Shown here: positions 1 to 9,001 of the stretch, one piece after another | Layout of the letters: the number at the start of each line of letters is the position of its first letter | How positions within the stretch are numbered: position 1 is the first letter of the stretch | Source of the DNA: Nocardia aurantia | Lineage (GTDB): Bacteria; Actinomycetota; Actinomycetes; Mycobacteriales; Mycobacteriaceae | Assembly (NCBI RefSeq): GCF_009604425.1 | Contig: NZ_WEGI01000002.1 | Location: forward strand, 124,001-188,000 | Reading direction: 5' to 3' | DNA: 64,000 bases | Translations under genes and position numbers: made by a program | The notes under the pieces: model-generated | Told to the model about the DNA's origin: nothing | Seen by the model: only the letters and a program-made list of their open reading frames with translations | Databases searched by the model: none

Positions 1-506
1 ACATCGGTGGGGGACTTCCGATTTCGTACGTCGACGCGGCCCCCGGACTGTCCGAACTGGGTGCGGTGATCGCCGACGCGGCGGCCCGTCACCTCCCGGA
101 GCACACCGATCTGGTGGTGGAACCCGGCCGCGCCCTGGTGGGCAACGCCGGCGTGATCCACGCCGAGGTCGTGAACGTGCGACAGGCGCCGGACGGGCGG
201 CGCTGGATATACCTCGATATCGGCCGTTACAACGGAATGGCCGAAACCGAGAACGAGTACATCGCCTACCGGATAGTGACCGACCGGGACGACGATTCGC
301 GGGCGGAGGCGGTAATCGCCGGTCCGACCTGCGATGGAGACGATGTACTCTATCAACGCACGCGGGTCCTTCTTCCGACCACGCTGCGAGCCGGTGATCC
401 CGTTCGGATCCTCGATACCGGCGCTTATACGGCGAGCTATTCGTCGGTTTCCTTCAACGGTTTTCCGCCTTTGACAGTCCGTGTCATCGGCGCTGAGCGA
501 GAGTGA
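1..506 (+). CDS. PLP-dependent ornithine/lysine decarboxylase, C-terminal part (5' end outside window)
   Basis: The reading frame is open from the window edge, so this is a 3' fragment of about 168 residues. It carries the C-terminal beta-barrel motifs of fold-III (alanine racemase-type) amino-acid decarboxylases: VVEPGRALVGNAG, which holds the PLP-phosphate-binding glycine region, and GPTCDGDDVLY, whose Cys-Asp pair is the conserved active-site pair of eukaryotic-type ornithine decarboxylases. The family decarboxylates ornithine or lysine to putrescine or cadaverine in the cytoplasm. Its stop overlaps or lies 8 bases from the start of the AdoMet decarboxylase-aminopropyltransferase gene, so the two probably form a polyamine operon. 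The substrate cannot be decided without the N-terminal barrel; diaminopimelate decarboxylase is less likely given the partner gene. Confidence 0.85.
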   Translation, partial: IGGGLPISYVDAAPGLSELGAVIADAAARHLPEHTDLVVEPGRALVGNAGVIHAEVVNVRQAPDGRRWIYLDIGRYNGMAETENEYIAYRIVTDRDDDSRAEAVIAGPTCDGDDVLYQRTRVLLPTTLRAGDPVRILDTGAYTASYSSVSFNGFPPLTVRVIGAERE

Positions 507-514
507 GTTTGCCC

Positions 515-1732
515 ATGACGGCAGAATTCACCGGCTGGCACGTGCTGGCCGAGTTCGGTGGGGTCGACGCAGCGCTCTGTGACGATCTCCAACGACTCGA
601 AGCAGCGCTTCGAAAATCGTTGATCGCCGCGGGAGTGACGATCTGCGATGTCGTGCGCAAGCAATTCGAGCCACAGGGTGTGACGGTCCTCGCACTCCTG
701 TCGGAATCGCATGCCTCGATCCACACCTATCCGGAATCCGGCGACATCTTCGTCGACGTGTTCACCTGCGGCAGTATCGGTGCGGGCGCCACCAAGGCGG
801 TCGAACTGCTGCAGCAGGAATTGTCCCCGAAGAGTGTCCACATGGAAGTGGTGCAGCGCGGGCACACCGCCCGGCGAATCCACGAGCCGGTGGGCCCGGG
901 GCTGACCCGGGTGTGGGAGCTGTCGGACGTGTTCGTCGACACGAACACCCCGTACCAGCACATGGTGATCGCGCAGACCGAGCAGGGCGTGTCCCTGTTC
1001 TCGGACGACGATCGGCAGTCCACCGAATTCTCGCAGCTGACCTACCACGAGGCGATGCTGGTGCCGGCCTACGCGCTGGCCGCGAAGCTCGACAACGTGC
1101 TGATCATCGGCTCCGGCGAGGGTGTCGCCAGCCAGATGTCGGTGGCCGCGGGCGCCTCCCGGGTCGACCACGTCGACATCGACCAGCTGGAGGTGGAGCT
1201 GTGCGCGAAGCACCTCCCCTACGGCTACACCGAGGCCGACCTGGCCGCGGCGGTCGCGGGCGACGGCGCGATCCGGATGCACTACGCCGACGGCTGGGAC
1301 TTCCTGGCGAAGGCGGAGACCGAGGGTGTGCGGTACGACGTCGTCGTGATCGATCTGCCCGACGAGCGGGTGGAGGACGCCCAGCACAACCGGCTGTACG
1401 AGGACGAATTCCTCACGCGCTGTAAGGCTTTGCTGTCCGACGGCGGTGTGCTCGCCGCGCAGGCCGGCTGTCAGACCATGTGGCGCAACGAAACCCTGAA
1501 GCGGTCCTGGCAGCGGTTCGCCCAGCTGTTCGGCACCGTGGTCCCCTACGCGTCCGACGAGCACGAGTGGACGTTCCTGTTCGGTCTGGCCGGTAATCCC
1601 GTCGCGGATCCCGTGGCCGTCATGACGGCGAAGCTCGCGCAGCTGCCGTACCGGGCCGAGACGATCGACGAGCGGGCCCTGATCCGCGGCGCGATCGAAC
1701 CGCACGCCCTGCGTGCGCACGTATCCGTCTGA
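515..1732 (+). CDS. Fused S-adenosylmethionine decarboxylase / aminopropyltransferase (SpeD-SpeE type)
   Basis: Residues 1-125 are a class 1B AdoMet decarboxylase proenzyme. The self-cleavage site is in SESHASIHTYPE (cut between Glu and Ser to make the pyruvoyl group); the conserved His and the Cys of DVFTCG follow at the same spacing as His68 and Cys83 of the Thermotoga enzyme. From about residue 135 the protein continues as a spermidine-synthase-like Rossmann methyltransferase fold (TPYQHMVIAQ, LTYHEAML, LIIGSGEGVASQ, YDVVVIDLPDE). The usual GGGDGG and D-S-x-D-P motifs are altered, so amine specificity may differ. It would supply decarboxylated AdoMet and transfer its aminopropyl group to the upstream decarboxylase's product. 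ATG 515 fits the family N-terminus; GTG 503, overlapping the upstream stop as GTGA, is the alternative. Confidence 0.88.
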   Translation: MTAEFTGWHVLAEFGGVDAALCDDLQRLEAALRKSLIAAGVTICDVVRKQFEPQGVTVLALLSESHASIHTYPESGDIFVDVFTCGSIGAGATKAVELLQQELSPKSVHMEVVQRGHTARRIHEPVGPGLTRVWELSDVFVDTNTPYQHMVIAQTEQGVSLFSDDDRQSTEFSQLTYHEAMLVPAYALAAKLDNVLIIGSGEGVASQMSVAAGASRVDHVDIDQLEVELCAKHLPYGYTEADLAAAVAGDGAIRMHYADGWDFLAKAETEGVRYDVVVIDLPDERVEDAQHNRLYEDEFLTRCKALLSDGGVLAAQAGCQTMWRNETLKRSWQRFAQLFGTVVPYASDEHEWTFLFGLAGNPVADPVAVMTAKLAQLPYRAETIDERALIRGAIEPHALRAHVSV

Positions 1733-1757
1733 ATCGGCCACTCGCACAGGCGGATAC

Positions 1758-1799
1758 CCGAAACGCCCACCCGGAGATCGCTCCGGGTGGGCGTTTCGG
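1758..1799 (+). terminator. Strong hairpin terminator after the polyamine genes
   Basis: A perfect 19-bp inverted repeat (left arm begins CCGAAACGCCC) closes on a 4-base ATCG loop, 25 bases after the stop of the fusion gene. No long T-run follows, as is usual in actinobacteria. Confidence 0.8.
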
Positions 1800-1961
1800 C
1801 GCGGCCACGACGATCACCGGGCCACCCGGGCGCGGAAGGCCGGGGCCGATGTCCGATATCGGGTCGGCGATTCCGGACCAGGCGAAGTTAGCTACCGATA
1901 TGCTGAGCGTGCTCCACGGCTGTCACGCATCCTCGCATCCCGTATCCGGAAGGACGATCGT

Positions 1962-2216
1962 ATGCGCTCGGCTCGTCTGCTGGTGGCTGTGCTCCCTGCC
2001 CTTCTCGTAGCGGCGATTCTGACCGTGCTGACCGCGGCGCCCACCGTCGGCGCCCCACCCGGGCGGTTGCGGGCGGCGCCCGGCTGTCCTTCGGGCACCG
2101 CCACGGTGTGCGGTTCCGACGGGGTCGACTACCGCAACGGCTGTGAGGCGAGGCGGGCCCGCGTGCAGATCCGGCACAGCGGCCCGTGCACGATCACCGA
2201 ACGGTCCCGCCGGTGA
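1962..2216 (+). CDS. Secreted Kazal-type protease inhibitor-like small protein
   Basis: This 84-residue protein starts at ATG 1962, seven bases after GGAAGGA. Residues 1-31 form a signal peptide (MRSAR, a long hydrophobic stretch, then A-x-A-like sites). The mature part carries VCGSDGVDYRNGC, the Kazal core C-G-S-D-G-x-x-Y-x-N-x-C, and ends in the Kazal-like HSGPC. Only four cysteines are present. They match Kazal cysteines 2, 3, 4 and 6; cysteines 1 and 5, which pair with each other in the canonical fold, are both absent. The likely role is extracytoplasmic inhibition of a serine protease, inferred from the family. It ends three bases from the convergent oxidoreductase gene. Confidence 0.7.
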   Translation: MRSARLLVAVLPALLVAAILTVLTAAPTVGAPPGRLRAAPGCPSGTATVCGSDGVDYRNGCEARRARVQIRHSGPCTITERSRR

Positions 2217-2219
2217 TCC

Positions 2220-5200
2220 CTACGGCAGCGCCGGTGGTTCGATACCCAACTCGCGCAAGCGATCCCGGTAGGCCGCGACGGTCGCGAGCTTGACCTCCTC
2301 GTAGCCGCGCACCAGATCCGGGAGCGCGGCGACGGTGACCGCGCGGTCGTAGCCGGTCGCCAGTTCGGCGGACAGCGCCTCGACCGTCGCGCGGTAGTGC
2401 GCGAGCAGGGACCGTTCGGCGCGCCGCATCCGGGCATAGCCGAAGGGGTCGAACGCGGTGCCGCGCAGTCGTTTTCCCTTCGCGAGCACCCGTAGAGCGA
2501 AGTGGCTGCGGGGGCCGAACCCGATCTTGGTGCGGCGGCCCAGTGCGCGCAGTACCGGCGGATGCAGCCGATAGGTGAGGCCGGTGCCGCCGGGCACCCG
2601 CGTGGCGACCTCGCCGAGGAAGGCCGGATCGGTGAGGCGGCGGGCCACCTCGTACTCGTCCTTGTAGGCGGTGAACTTGTACAGGCCGCGGGCGACCTGC
2701 TCGCTGAATTCGGTGCGCTCGGTGACCGCCCGCTCGGCCGTCCAGATCCGCTGTACGGTCCGGACGTATTCGCGGGCGATCCGCGGGTTCTGGTATCCGA
2801 CGAGTTCGGCGGCCCGCAGCGCGGTCACTCGGCGGGTCTCGCCGGTCGCGGTGAATCCCTCGAAAAGTTCGGCGGGCACCGGCTTTTCGGCGCGCGGCCG
2901 GCCCGGGCCCGCGACGGCCGCCGCGAACTCCGCCGGGCACGCCACCGCGGCGCGCCCCCAGCGGAAGGCGGCGATCGTCGTGGCCACCGCGACGCCGTTG
3001 AGCTCGATCGCCTCCTCGATCGCCGCCACGGGCAGGCCCAGCCCGCCCGCCTGACAGGCGGCGCCGACCAGCAGGAAGTTGGCGGGCGCCGTGGTGCCGA
3101 ACAGCGACTCGGCGGCGGCCAGCGTGTCGACACTCCACACCGAGCGCGACACCCGCTCGAGCCGGTCCAGCAGCGCACCGGTCGCCGGGTAGGCCACCGA
3201 TCGGTCGTACACCATGGCGCCGGTCGGGGTGACGCTGGTGGAGGCGATCGCGAGGGTGGTCCCGGCCGAGGCGTACGCCGCGCGCGTGGCGTCGGTGGCG
3301 GCCAGCAGGTCGAAGGCCAGCAGGCAATCGGCGCGTCCGGGGCTGAGCCGGTTGGCCGGTTCCAGGGCCCCGGTCGCGAATCGCAGATGGGAGACCACCG
3401 GCCCGGCCTTCTGGCTCAGGCCGGTCTGATCGAGGCCCGCCACCTGATAGCCCGCCCGCGCGGCCGCGGTGGCCAGCACCTGGTTCACGGTCACGATGCC
3501 GGTACCGCCGATCCCGGCGAGCAGGATGTCGCGGGTACCGGTCACCGGCGCCGGCGGGAGCTCCGGGAGTTCCGGCGGCTGCGGGCGCAGCGCGACCGAA
3601 CCCGATTCGGGCTCCTCCACCGTCACGAAGGAGGGGCAGTCGCCGGCCAGGCAGCTGTAGTCGGTGTTGCAGGAGCTCTGATCGATACGGGTCTTGATCC
3701 CGAACTCGGTCTCGACCGGCTGCACGGACAGGCAGTTGCTCCGCACGCCGCAGTCGCCGCAGCCCTCGCACACCGCCTCGTTGATCACCACCCTGGTCCG
3801 GCGGGCCGGCAGCATGCCCCGTTTCCGTTGCCGCCGTGCGTCGTTGGCGCAATGCTGGTCGTAGATCAGCACCGTGACCCCGGGTACCTCGCGCAGCCGG
3901 CGCTGGGCCTCGTCGAGCCGATCACGGTGCCACAGCAGCGTTCCCGGCGCGAGGTCACGCAGCCGGTACCGGCCCGGCTCGTCGGCGCACACGATGATCT
4001 GCCGCACGCCCTCGATCGCCAGCTTGCGGGTCAGCAGCGGTACGGTCAGCGCGCCGGACGCCTCCTGGGCGCCGGTCATCGCGACCACGTCGTTGTGCAG
4101 CAGTTTGAAGGTGATGTTCACCCCGGCGGCCACACAGGCCTGCACGGCGAGCTGGCCGGAGTGGAAATACGTTCCGTCGCCGATGTTCTGGAACAGGTGC
4201 GGCACCTCGGTGAACGGCGCGCGGCCGATCCACTGCGCGCCCTCACCGCCCATCTGGGTGAGCCCGGTGACCCGGCTGTCGTCCCGGTCGGACAGCACCA
4301 CCAGCGTGTGACAGCCGATACCGCCACCGGCCAGCGAACCCTCCGGCACCGCCGTGGACCGGTTGTGCGGGCAGCCGCTGCAGAAGTACGGGGTGCGCGC
4401 GACCGGCAGCGGCTCCAGCGTGAGTGGTTGCGGCAGCGGTCTCTTCAACTCCAGGCGGTCACCGAGGGCACGGCGCAGCGGCGCGGCGATCCGGGCCGCG
4501 GTCAGTTCGCCGTCCTGCGGGAACAGCGTGCGGCCGGCGGCGTCGAACTTGCCGACGACGCGCGGGGTGTCGGATCCACCGTAGAGGATCTCCGTGATCC
4601 CGGTCTGCACGAAGGCGGTCTTGTCCTCGACCACGATCACCTCCGACAGCCCGGCGGCGAACTCCCGGATGTGCTGCGGCACCAGTGGATACGGCATGCC
4701 GATGCGCAACAGGCGGACGCCGGCCCGGCGCAGCGCGGCGTCGTCGGCGCCGAGATCGGTCAGTGCCTGCCGCATCGCGTCGAAACACGCTCCGGCGGCG
4801 GCGATTCCGATTCGGGCATGTGGCGGATCCAGCTCCACCACGTCGAGACCGTTGCGCGCGCCGTACTCCTCCACCAGCCGCCGGCGCGGGCCGAACAGGT
4901 CCGCCTCGGCCAGCACGCTGTCGGCGGGGACGGCCATGGGCCGCTGCCGGTAGCTGAACGGCTGTCCCTCCCACAGTATTTCGGGAATCTCCGGATCCGG
5001 TTCACCGATCTCCGCCGGGACGGTCCAGGCGCCGTCGGCCACGTCGGCCACGATCTTCAGCGCGACGAGACAGCCCGAGGCCCGGGAGAGCGCGATCCCG
5101 TGCAGGCCGAGGGTGACGATCTCGCGGGCATTGCGCGGGTACAGCACCGGGATGTTCAGCGCCGCCAGCGAACGTTCCGACACCGCGGGCACCGTCGAGG

Positions 5201-5678
5201 ATTTCGCCGCCGGATCGTCACCGACCAGCAGCAGGACGCCGCCGCGCGGATCGACGCCGTACATGTTGGCGTGCCGCAGCGCGTCGGTCGCCCGGTCCAG
5301 TCCCGGCCCCTTGCCGTACCAGACGCCCATCACCCCGTCGTAACCGGCGCTCGCCCTGGGCAATTGAGACTGGCTGCCCCACACCGCGGTCGCGGCCAGT
5401 TCCTCGTTGAGCCCCGGGACGAACCGAATGTCGTTCGCGGCCAGCACTTCCGGCATCCCGGCCAGCAACTTGTCCACCCCGCCGAGCGGCGAGCCCTGGT
5501 AGCCGGACACGAAGGCGCCGACCCGCCGCCCGGCCCGCCGGTCCCGCGCGTGCTGCTCGACCAGCAGGCGCGCGATCGCCTGCACCCCGGTGAGGACGGT
5601 GGTGGCGGCCCCGGGCCGGTAGCGGTCGGCCAGTTCGTACGGTGCGGGGATCGGGCCGCGATCTGCCAGGTCGGTCAT
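2220..5678 (-). CDS. Indolepyruvate ferredoxin oxidoreductase (single-chain type)
   Basis: The 1,152-residue protein fuses the thiamine-diphosphate, ferredoxin and gamma modules of 2-oxoacid:ferredoxin oxidoreductases. Family features are the N-terminal GAFVSGYQGSPLGG and GLNEELAATAVWGSQ, a TPP domain around FCSGCPHN, a cysteine-rich Fe-S segment near residue 636 (VCEGCGDCG followed by CNTDYSCLAGDC), and the gamma domain beginning DILLAGIGGTGIVTV near residue 718. The reaction oxidatively decarboxylates aryl pyruvates, from aromatic amino-acid transamination, to acyl-CoA and passes electrons to ferredoxin. ATG 5678 follows GGTGG and opens the conserved MTDL; the upstream in-frame extension to 5831 has no family similarity. 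The gene is transcribed alone. Confidence 0.9.
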   Translation of the reverse strand: MTDLADRGPIPAPYELADRYRPGAATTVLTGVQAIARLLVEQHARDRRAGRRVGAFVSGYQGSPLGGVDKLLAGMPEVLAANDIRFVPGLNEELAATAVWGSQSQLPRASAGYDGVMGVWYGKGPGLDRATDALRHANMYGVDPRGGVLLLVGDDPAAKSSTVPAVSERSLAALNIPVLYPRNAREIVTLGLHGIALSRASGCLVALKIVADVADGAWTVPAEIGEPDPEIPEILWEGQPFSYRQRPMAVPADSVLAEADLFGPRRRLVEEYGARNGLDVVELDPPHARIGIAAAGACFDAMRQALTDLGADDAALRRAGVRLLRIGMPYPLVPQHIREFAAGLSEVIVVEDKTAFVQTGITEILYGGSDTPRVVGKFDAAGRTLFPQDGELTAARIAAPLRRALGDRLELKRPLPQPLTLEPLPVARTPYFCSGCPHNRSTAVPEGSLAGGGIGCHTLVVLSDRDDSRVTGLTQMGGEGAQWIGRAPFTEVPHLFQNIGDGTYFHSGQLAVQACVAAGVNITFKLLHNDVVAMTGAQEASGALTVPLLTRKLAIEGVRQIIVCADEPGRYRLRDLAPGTLLWHRDRLDEAQRRLREVPGVTVLIYDQHCANDARRQRKRGMLPARRTRVVINEAVCEGCGDCGVRSNCLSVQPVETEFGIKTRIDQSSCNTDYSCLAGDCPSFVTVEEPESGSVALRPQPPELPELPPAPVTGTRDILLAGIGGTGIVTVNQVLATAAARAGYQVAGLDQTGLSQKAGPVVSHLRFATGALEPANRLSPGRADCLLAFDLLAATDATRAAYASAGTTLAIASTSVTPTGAMVYDRSVAYPATGALLDRLERVSRSVWSVDTLAAAESLFGTTAPANFLLVGAACQAGGLGLPVAAIEEAIELNGVAVATTIAAFRWGRAAVACPAEFAAAVAGPGRPRAEKPVPAELFEGFTATGETRRVTALRAAELVGYQNPRIAREYVRTVQRIWTAERAVTERTEFSEQVARGLYKFTAYKDEYEVARRLTDPAFLGEVATRVPGGTGLTYRLHPPVLRALGRRTKIGFGPRSHFALRVLAKGKRLRGTAFDPFGYARMRRAERSLLAHYRATVEALSAELATGYDRAVTVAALPDLVRGYEEVKLATVAAYRDRLRELGIEPPALP

Positions 5679-5856
5679 CGTGCCACCGTTCGTCGGGCGC
5701 CGGGTCAGCGCCGGGAGTCGTTGAGCATTTCGATGACTCCATCGTGACCTCGATGAGCCGGGTGAACAACATGCGGCGTACTTTTTGAGCAATATGCCCG
5801 CTTTGTCGATCTCGAGGCGCGCACCGGCCATGCAGGGTGTGCAGCAACCGCGCGGC

Positions 5857-6396
5857 TCACCAGCCCTCGGAGGGCATGCCGTTCTCCCGCCACCGCTCGC
5901 ACCGATCCACGTACGCCGTCAGCTCTTCGCGGGCGAAGGTCTCCGGGAGCCAGTCCGCGGCGGTCACCTCGGCGGTCCAGACATACGACAGGATCGCCCG
6001 CGTCTCCCCGGGATCGGCCTCGTCACCGTCCGGGGCCAGCACGACCCGGATCGGCCGCAGGTCGTATTCCGCGTCCTCGAACCGGTCGAGAATCTCCCAT
6101 TCGGCACGGGTCAGCCCGCCGAGGACGAATCCGGCGGCGATGCGACCGGCCGCCGGCACCAGCCCGGGATAGCGCCGTCCCGGCAGGGCCGCCACCCGCC
6201 AATCCCGGGCGACACCGAGCCGCAACCGCGGCGCGCGCCCCAGCAGTGCCGCCAGGACGGGCGCGAATTGCAGTGTGCCGTAAGCGAACAGCGCGTCGCC
6301 CGCGGCCACCGCGCGCGGGAACGCCGCACGCGGCTCGTCGCCGGGTTCGTTCACCTCCGCGTCCCCGGCGGCCGGGGTCGCCCCGTAATCCTGCAT
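5857..6396 (-). CDS. Gamma-glutamylcyclotransferase-like (AIG2/GGCT) protein
   Basis: The 179-residue protein has the GGCT-fold signature FAYGTL at residues 37-42 and the family pattern EWEILDRFEDAEYDLRPI near the middle, where the acidic residue before the tyrosine corresponds to the general acid/base region. Family members cyclise gamma-glutamyl groups to 5-oxoproline or cleave gamma-glutamylamines; the substrate cannot be read from the sequence. The first about 30 residues are low-complexity and acidic, so the true start could be internal; ATG 6396 has only a weak ribosome-binding site. It lies 82 bases downstream of the MBL-fold gene on the same strand and may be co-transcribed with it. 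Confidence 0.72.
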   Translation of the reverse strand: MQDYGATPAAGDAEVNEPGDEPRAAFPRAVAAGDALFAYGTLQFAPVLAALLGRAPRLRLGVARDWRVAALPGRRYPGLVPAAGRIAAGFVLGGLTRAEWEILDRFEDAEYDLRPIRVVLAPDGDEADPGETRAILSYVWTAEVTAADWLPETFAREELTAYVDRCERWRENGMPSEGW

Positions 6397-6478
6397 CGGT
6401 CCATGGAACCATCGGACCCGCCGCGGCGACCGGGCTCACCGCTCAGGGCGGCGTGTCCGTCGTGTCCCGCGCGGCGGC

Positions 6479-7312
6479 CTATCCGGCGGGCCGCACCGCG
6501 GCGCCGGCCAGGCGCTGGAACGCCTTCGGATCGTGCGAACTGAACACGGTGACCTCGCCGCCGTGCTCGCGCTGCAGTTCGACCAGACGGCGGCGATTGT
6601 CCCGGAAGGACGGCCCGGCGACCGTGGAACCCAATTCGGCCAGCCGCCACAACATCGGGGTCCGCGGCTGCCGCGGGTCGACCTCCTCGCCGATGTAGTA
6701 CGAGTCCCCGGCGTGCAGCAGCCAGCCCCGGCCGGTGTCCACCGCGACCCCGATATGCCCGCGGGTGTGCCCGGCCAGCGGGATCACCAGGATCTCCGGC
6801 GGCAACCCCGGCAGGTCGCGCACCGCGCGGAACCCGTACCACTGCTCCTCGCCCTCGACCTCGTTGACCATCCACCGCGGGCCGTGCGCCCATTGCACCG
6901 CGCGGTACCGCATCCGTTCCACCTGGGTGCGCCCGGCCATCGCCGCCCGGAATTCGGGGCCGTGGATGTGCACCACGGCGTCGGGGAAGTCGGACAGTCC
7001 GCCGGCGTGGTCGAAGTCGAGGTGGGTCAGGATGATGTGCCGCACGTCGGCCGGATCGTAACCCAGGCCCTGGATCTGCCGATAGGCGGTCTCGTGCTCG
7101 GCCAGCCGCGGCCCGAACAGAAATCGGCTCGGACCCACCATGCGCCCGGGCTGACGCACGGCTTCGAGCCCGAATCCGGTGTCCACCAGCACCAGACCCG
7201 TCTTGGTCTCGATCAACAGGCAGTGGTCGACCATTCCCAGTGCCATGCTGCCGCAGTTGAGGTGATGAATCCGCACGCCGCCTACCGTTTCAGACACCTC
7301 GGCGGCGGTCAA
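6479..7312 (-). CDS. Metallo-beta-lactamase-fold hydrolase (lactonase-like)
   Basis: The 277-residue protein has the MBL metal sites: THLDFDHAGG at residues 96-105, GHTRGHIGV further on, and HAGDSYYIG with the bridging Asp. The usual H-x-H-x-D-H here reads H-L-D-F-D-H, with Asp at the second His position, as in some COG0491 hydrolases. The overall layout resembles N-acyl-homoserine lactonases and related esterases. The substrate is not predictable. The frame opens at TTG 7312 without a clear ribosome-binding site; GTG 7297 is an alternative that keeps the first beta strand. It ends 82 bases before the GGCT-like gene and starts 16 bases after the oxyR stop on the same strand, so read-through from oxyR is possible. 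Confidence 0.8.
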   Translation of the reverse strand: MTAAEVSETVGGVRIHHLNCGSMALGMVDHCLLIETKTGLVLVDTGFGLEAVRQPGRMVGPSRFLFGPRLAEHETAYRQIQGLGYDPADVRHIILTHLDFDHAGGLSDFPDAVVHIHGPEFRAAMAGRTQVERMRYRAVQWAHGPRWMVNEVEGEEQWYGFRAVRDLPGLPPEILVIPLAGHTRGHIGVAVDTGRGWLLHAGDSYYIGEEVDPRQPRTPMLWRLAELGSTVAGPSFRDNRRRLVELQREHGGEVTVFSSHDPKAFQRLAGAAVRPAG

Positions 7313-7328
7313 CGTGGATGGGGTGCGA

Positions 7329-8237
7329 TCACACCGGACGCTGCGCCCGGATGATCTCCGCGAGCTGCTCGTAATCCTCGGTACGCGCGGTCGATCCGCG
7401 GAACACCAGGCCGAGCGTGCGGCCCGGCACCGGATCGGCGAACCGGGCCAGATCGAGCTTCCCGCGGCCGGTCTCGGCGCCCACCGCCATCTCCGGGATG
7501 AGGGTCACACCCAGCCCGCCCGCGACGCACTGCACGACGGTGGCCAGCGACGCGGCCCGGGTGTCGCCGACCGTGCCCGGCCGGACGTCCTGGGACCGGC
7601 ACAGGTCGAGGGTCTGATCACGCAGGCAGTGCCCCTCGTCGAGCAGCAACAGCGGCATGTCCTCCAGCGTCCCGACCGCCACGTCGGTCCGCCAGGCCAG
7701 CTCGTGGCCGCGCGGCAGCACCAGCACGAACGCCTCGGTGTACAGCGGGATCTCCACCATGCCGGTGACCTCGGTGGGCAGCGCCATCACCGCGACGTCG
7801 AGCACCCCGCTGCGCAGGCCGTCCAGCAGCCGGGCCGTCTGGTCCTCGATCACGTGCGGGACCAGCGCGGGCAGGCGCAGCCGTAGTTCCGGCAGTAGGC
7901 TCGGCAGCAGATAGGGCGCGACGGTCGGGATGATGCCCATGCGCAGATGCCCGCCGAGCCCGTCGCCGGCCGCGGCGGCCACGAACCGGTCGGCCGCCTC
8001 CAGCGTCGCCATCGCCTGCGGCAGCAGCCTTTTGCCCGCGGCGGTGACGAGTACGCGACGGGTGCTGCGCTCGATCAACTGCAATCCGAGGCCGTTTTCC
8101 AGCGATGCCAGGGCCTGCGATAACGTGGGCTGGCTCACAGTGAGGCGCGCGGCGGCGGTGCCGAAATGGCGGTACTCGGCGATCGCCACGAACGCACGCA
8201 GCTGTGACAGGGTGGGCTGATAAGTCTGATCAGGCAC
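7329..8237 (-). CDS. oxyR: Hydrogen-peroxide-sensing LysR regulator OxyR
   Basis: The 302-residue LysR protein has an N-terminal winged helix ([17 protein letters not shown], residues 35-51) and a periplasmic-binding-like sensor domain. Two cysteines, Cys204 and Cys213 in [14 protein letters not shown], have the nine-residue spacing of the E. coli OxyR redox pair Cys199/Cys208, so peroxide-driven disulfide switching is likely. GTG 8237 gives the mycobacterial OxyR N-terminus ([13 protein letters not shown]); the frame extends to 8264 but lacks similarity there. It is divergent from ahpC-ahpD, the classical arrangement in which OxyR controls the alkyl hydroperoxide reductase promoter from the shared intergenic region. 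Confidence 0.93.
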   Translation of the reverse strand: MPDQTYQPTLSQLRAFVAIAEYRHFGTAAARLTVSQPTLSQALASLENGLGLQLIERSTRRVLVTAAGKRLLPQAMATLEAADRFVAAAAGDGLGGHLRMGIIPTVAPYLLPSLLPELRLRLPALVPHVIEDQTARLLDGLRSGVLDVAVMALPTEVTGMVEIPLYTEAFVLVLPRGHELAWRTDVAVGTLEDMPLLLLDEGHCLRDQTLDLCRSQDVRPGTVGDTRAASLATVVQCVAGGLGVTLIPEMAVGAETGRGKLDLARFADPVPGRTLGLVFRGSTARTEDYEQLAEIIRAQRPV

Positions 8238-8311
8238 GCCTATCAGTGTAGTGCAACTTATCACCTTTACCTTTCACCGAAGTACGGGCAAGATCACCGG
8301 TAAGGCGCCAC

Positions 8312-8363
8312 GCGGCAGTGTGCGACTCCGCAGCGAAGCGGCAGTGTGCGACTCCGCAGCGAA
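8312..8363 (+). repeat. 26-bp perfect tandem repeat in the ahpC 5' region
   Basis: Two identical head-to-tail 26-bp units (each begins GCGGCAGTGTGCGACTCC and ends CCGCAGCGAA) sit between the oxyR-side promoter region and the ahpC ribosome-binding site. Each unit contains a short GCGG...CCGC inverted repeat. The decamer CCGCAGCGAA recurs as its reverse complement in the repeats at the 3' end of ahpC. Confidence 0.9.
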
Positions 8364-8413
8364 CGACCTGGATGCGACACGATCCGACATTTCCAAGGAA
8401 AGAGGACAAGAGC

Positions 8414-9001
8414 ATGCCCCTGCTGACCATCGGCGACCAGTTCCCCGCCTACAACCTCACCGCGGTGATCGGCGGCGACCTGACCCAGGTGAACGCCCAG
8501 CAGCCCGACGACTACTTCACGCAGGTGACCAGCGACGACTACGCCGGCAAGTGGCGGATCGTCTTCTTCTACCCGAAGGACTTCACCTTCGTCTGCCCGA
8601 CCGAGATCGCCGCCTTCGGCAAGCTGAACGACGAGTTCGCCGACCGCGACGCCCAGGTCCTGGGCGCCTCCGTGGACAACGAGTTCGTGCACTTCCAGTG
8701 GCGGGCCCAGCACGAGGATCTGAAGACCCTGCCCTTCCCGCTGGTCTCCGATCTCAAGCGCGAACTCGCCGCCGCCACCGGCGTGCTGAACGCCGACGGT
8801 GTCGCCGACCGCGCCACCTTCATCGTCGACCCGAACAACGTGATCCAGTTCGTCTCGGTCACCGCCGGTTCCGTGGGCCGCAACGTCGACGAGGTGCTGC
8901 GGGTGCTCGACGCGCTGCAGTCCGACGAGCTGTGCGCCTGCAACTGGAAGAAGGGCGACCCGACCATCAACGCCGGCGAACTGCTCTCCGCCGCAGTCTG
9001 A
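8414..9001 (+). CDS. ahpC: Alkyl hydroperoxide reductase peroxiredoxin AhpC
   Basis: The 195-residue AhpC1-type peroxiredoxin reduces peroxides and peroxynitrite in the cytosol. The peroxidatic cysteine is Cys61 in FVCPTE; Cys174 and Cys176 in DELCACNWKKG are the resolving pair. This three-cysteine layout and its numbering match Mycobacterium tuberculosis AhpC, which is reduced by AhpD rather than AhpF. ATG 8414 follows AAGGAAAGAGG. ahpD starts 93 bases downstream, so the two form an operon, expected to be under control of the divergent OxyR. Odd features are tandem repeats both upstream and across the stop codon. Confidence 0.96.
   Translation: MPLLTIGDQFPAYNLTAVIGGDLTQVNAQQPDDYFTQVTSDDYAGKWRIVFFYPKDFTFVCPTEIAAFGKLNDEFADRDAQVLGASVDNEFVHFQWRAQHEDLKTLPFPLVSDLKRELAAATGVLNADGVADRATFIVDPNNVIQFVSVTAGSVGRNVDEVLRVLDALQSDELCACNWKKGDPTINAGELLSAAV

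Noticed and set aside
2502..5747. A 1,081-codon open frame on the plus strand opposite the indolepyruvate oxidoreductase
   Set aside because: It has no start signal or recognisable domain and mirrors a real, conserved minus-strand gene; long antisense frames are common at this GC content.
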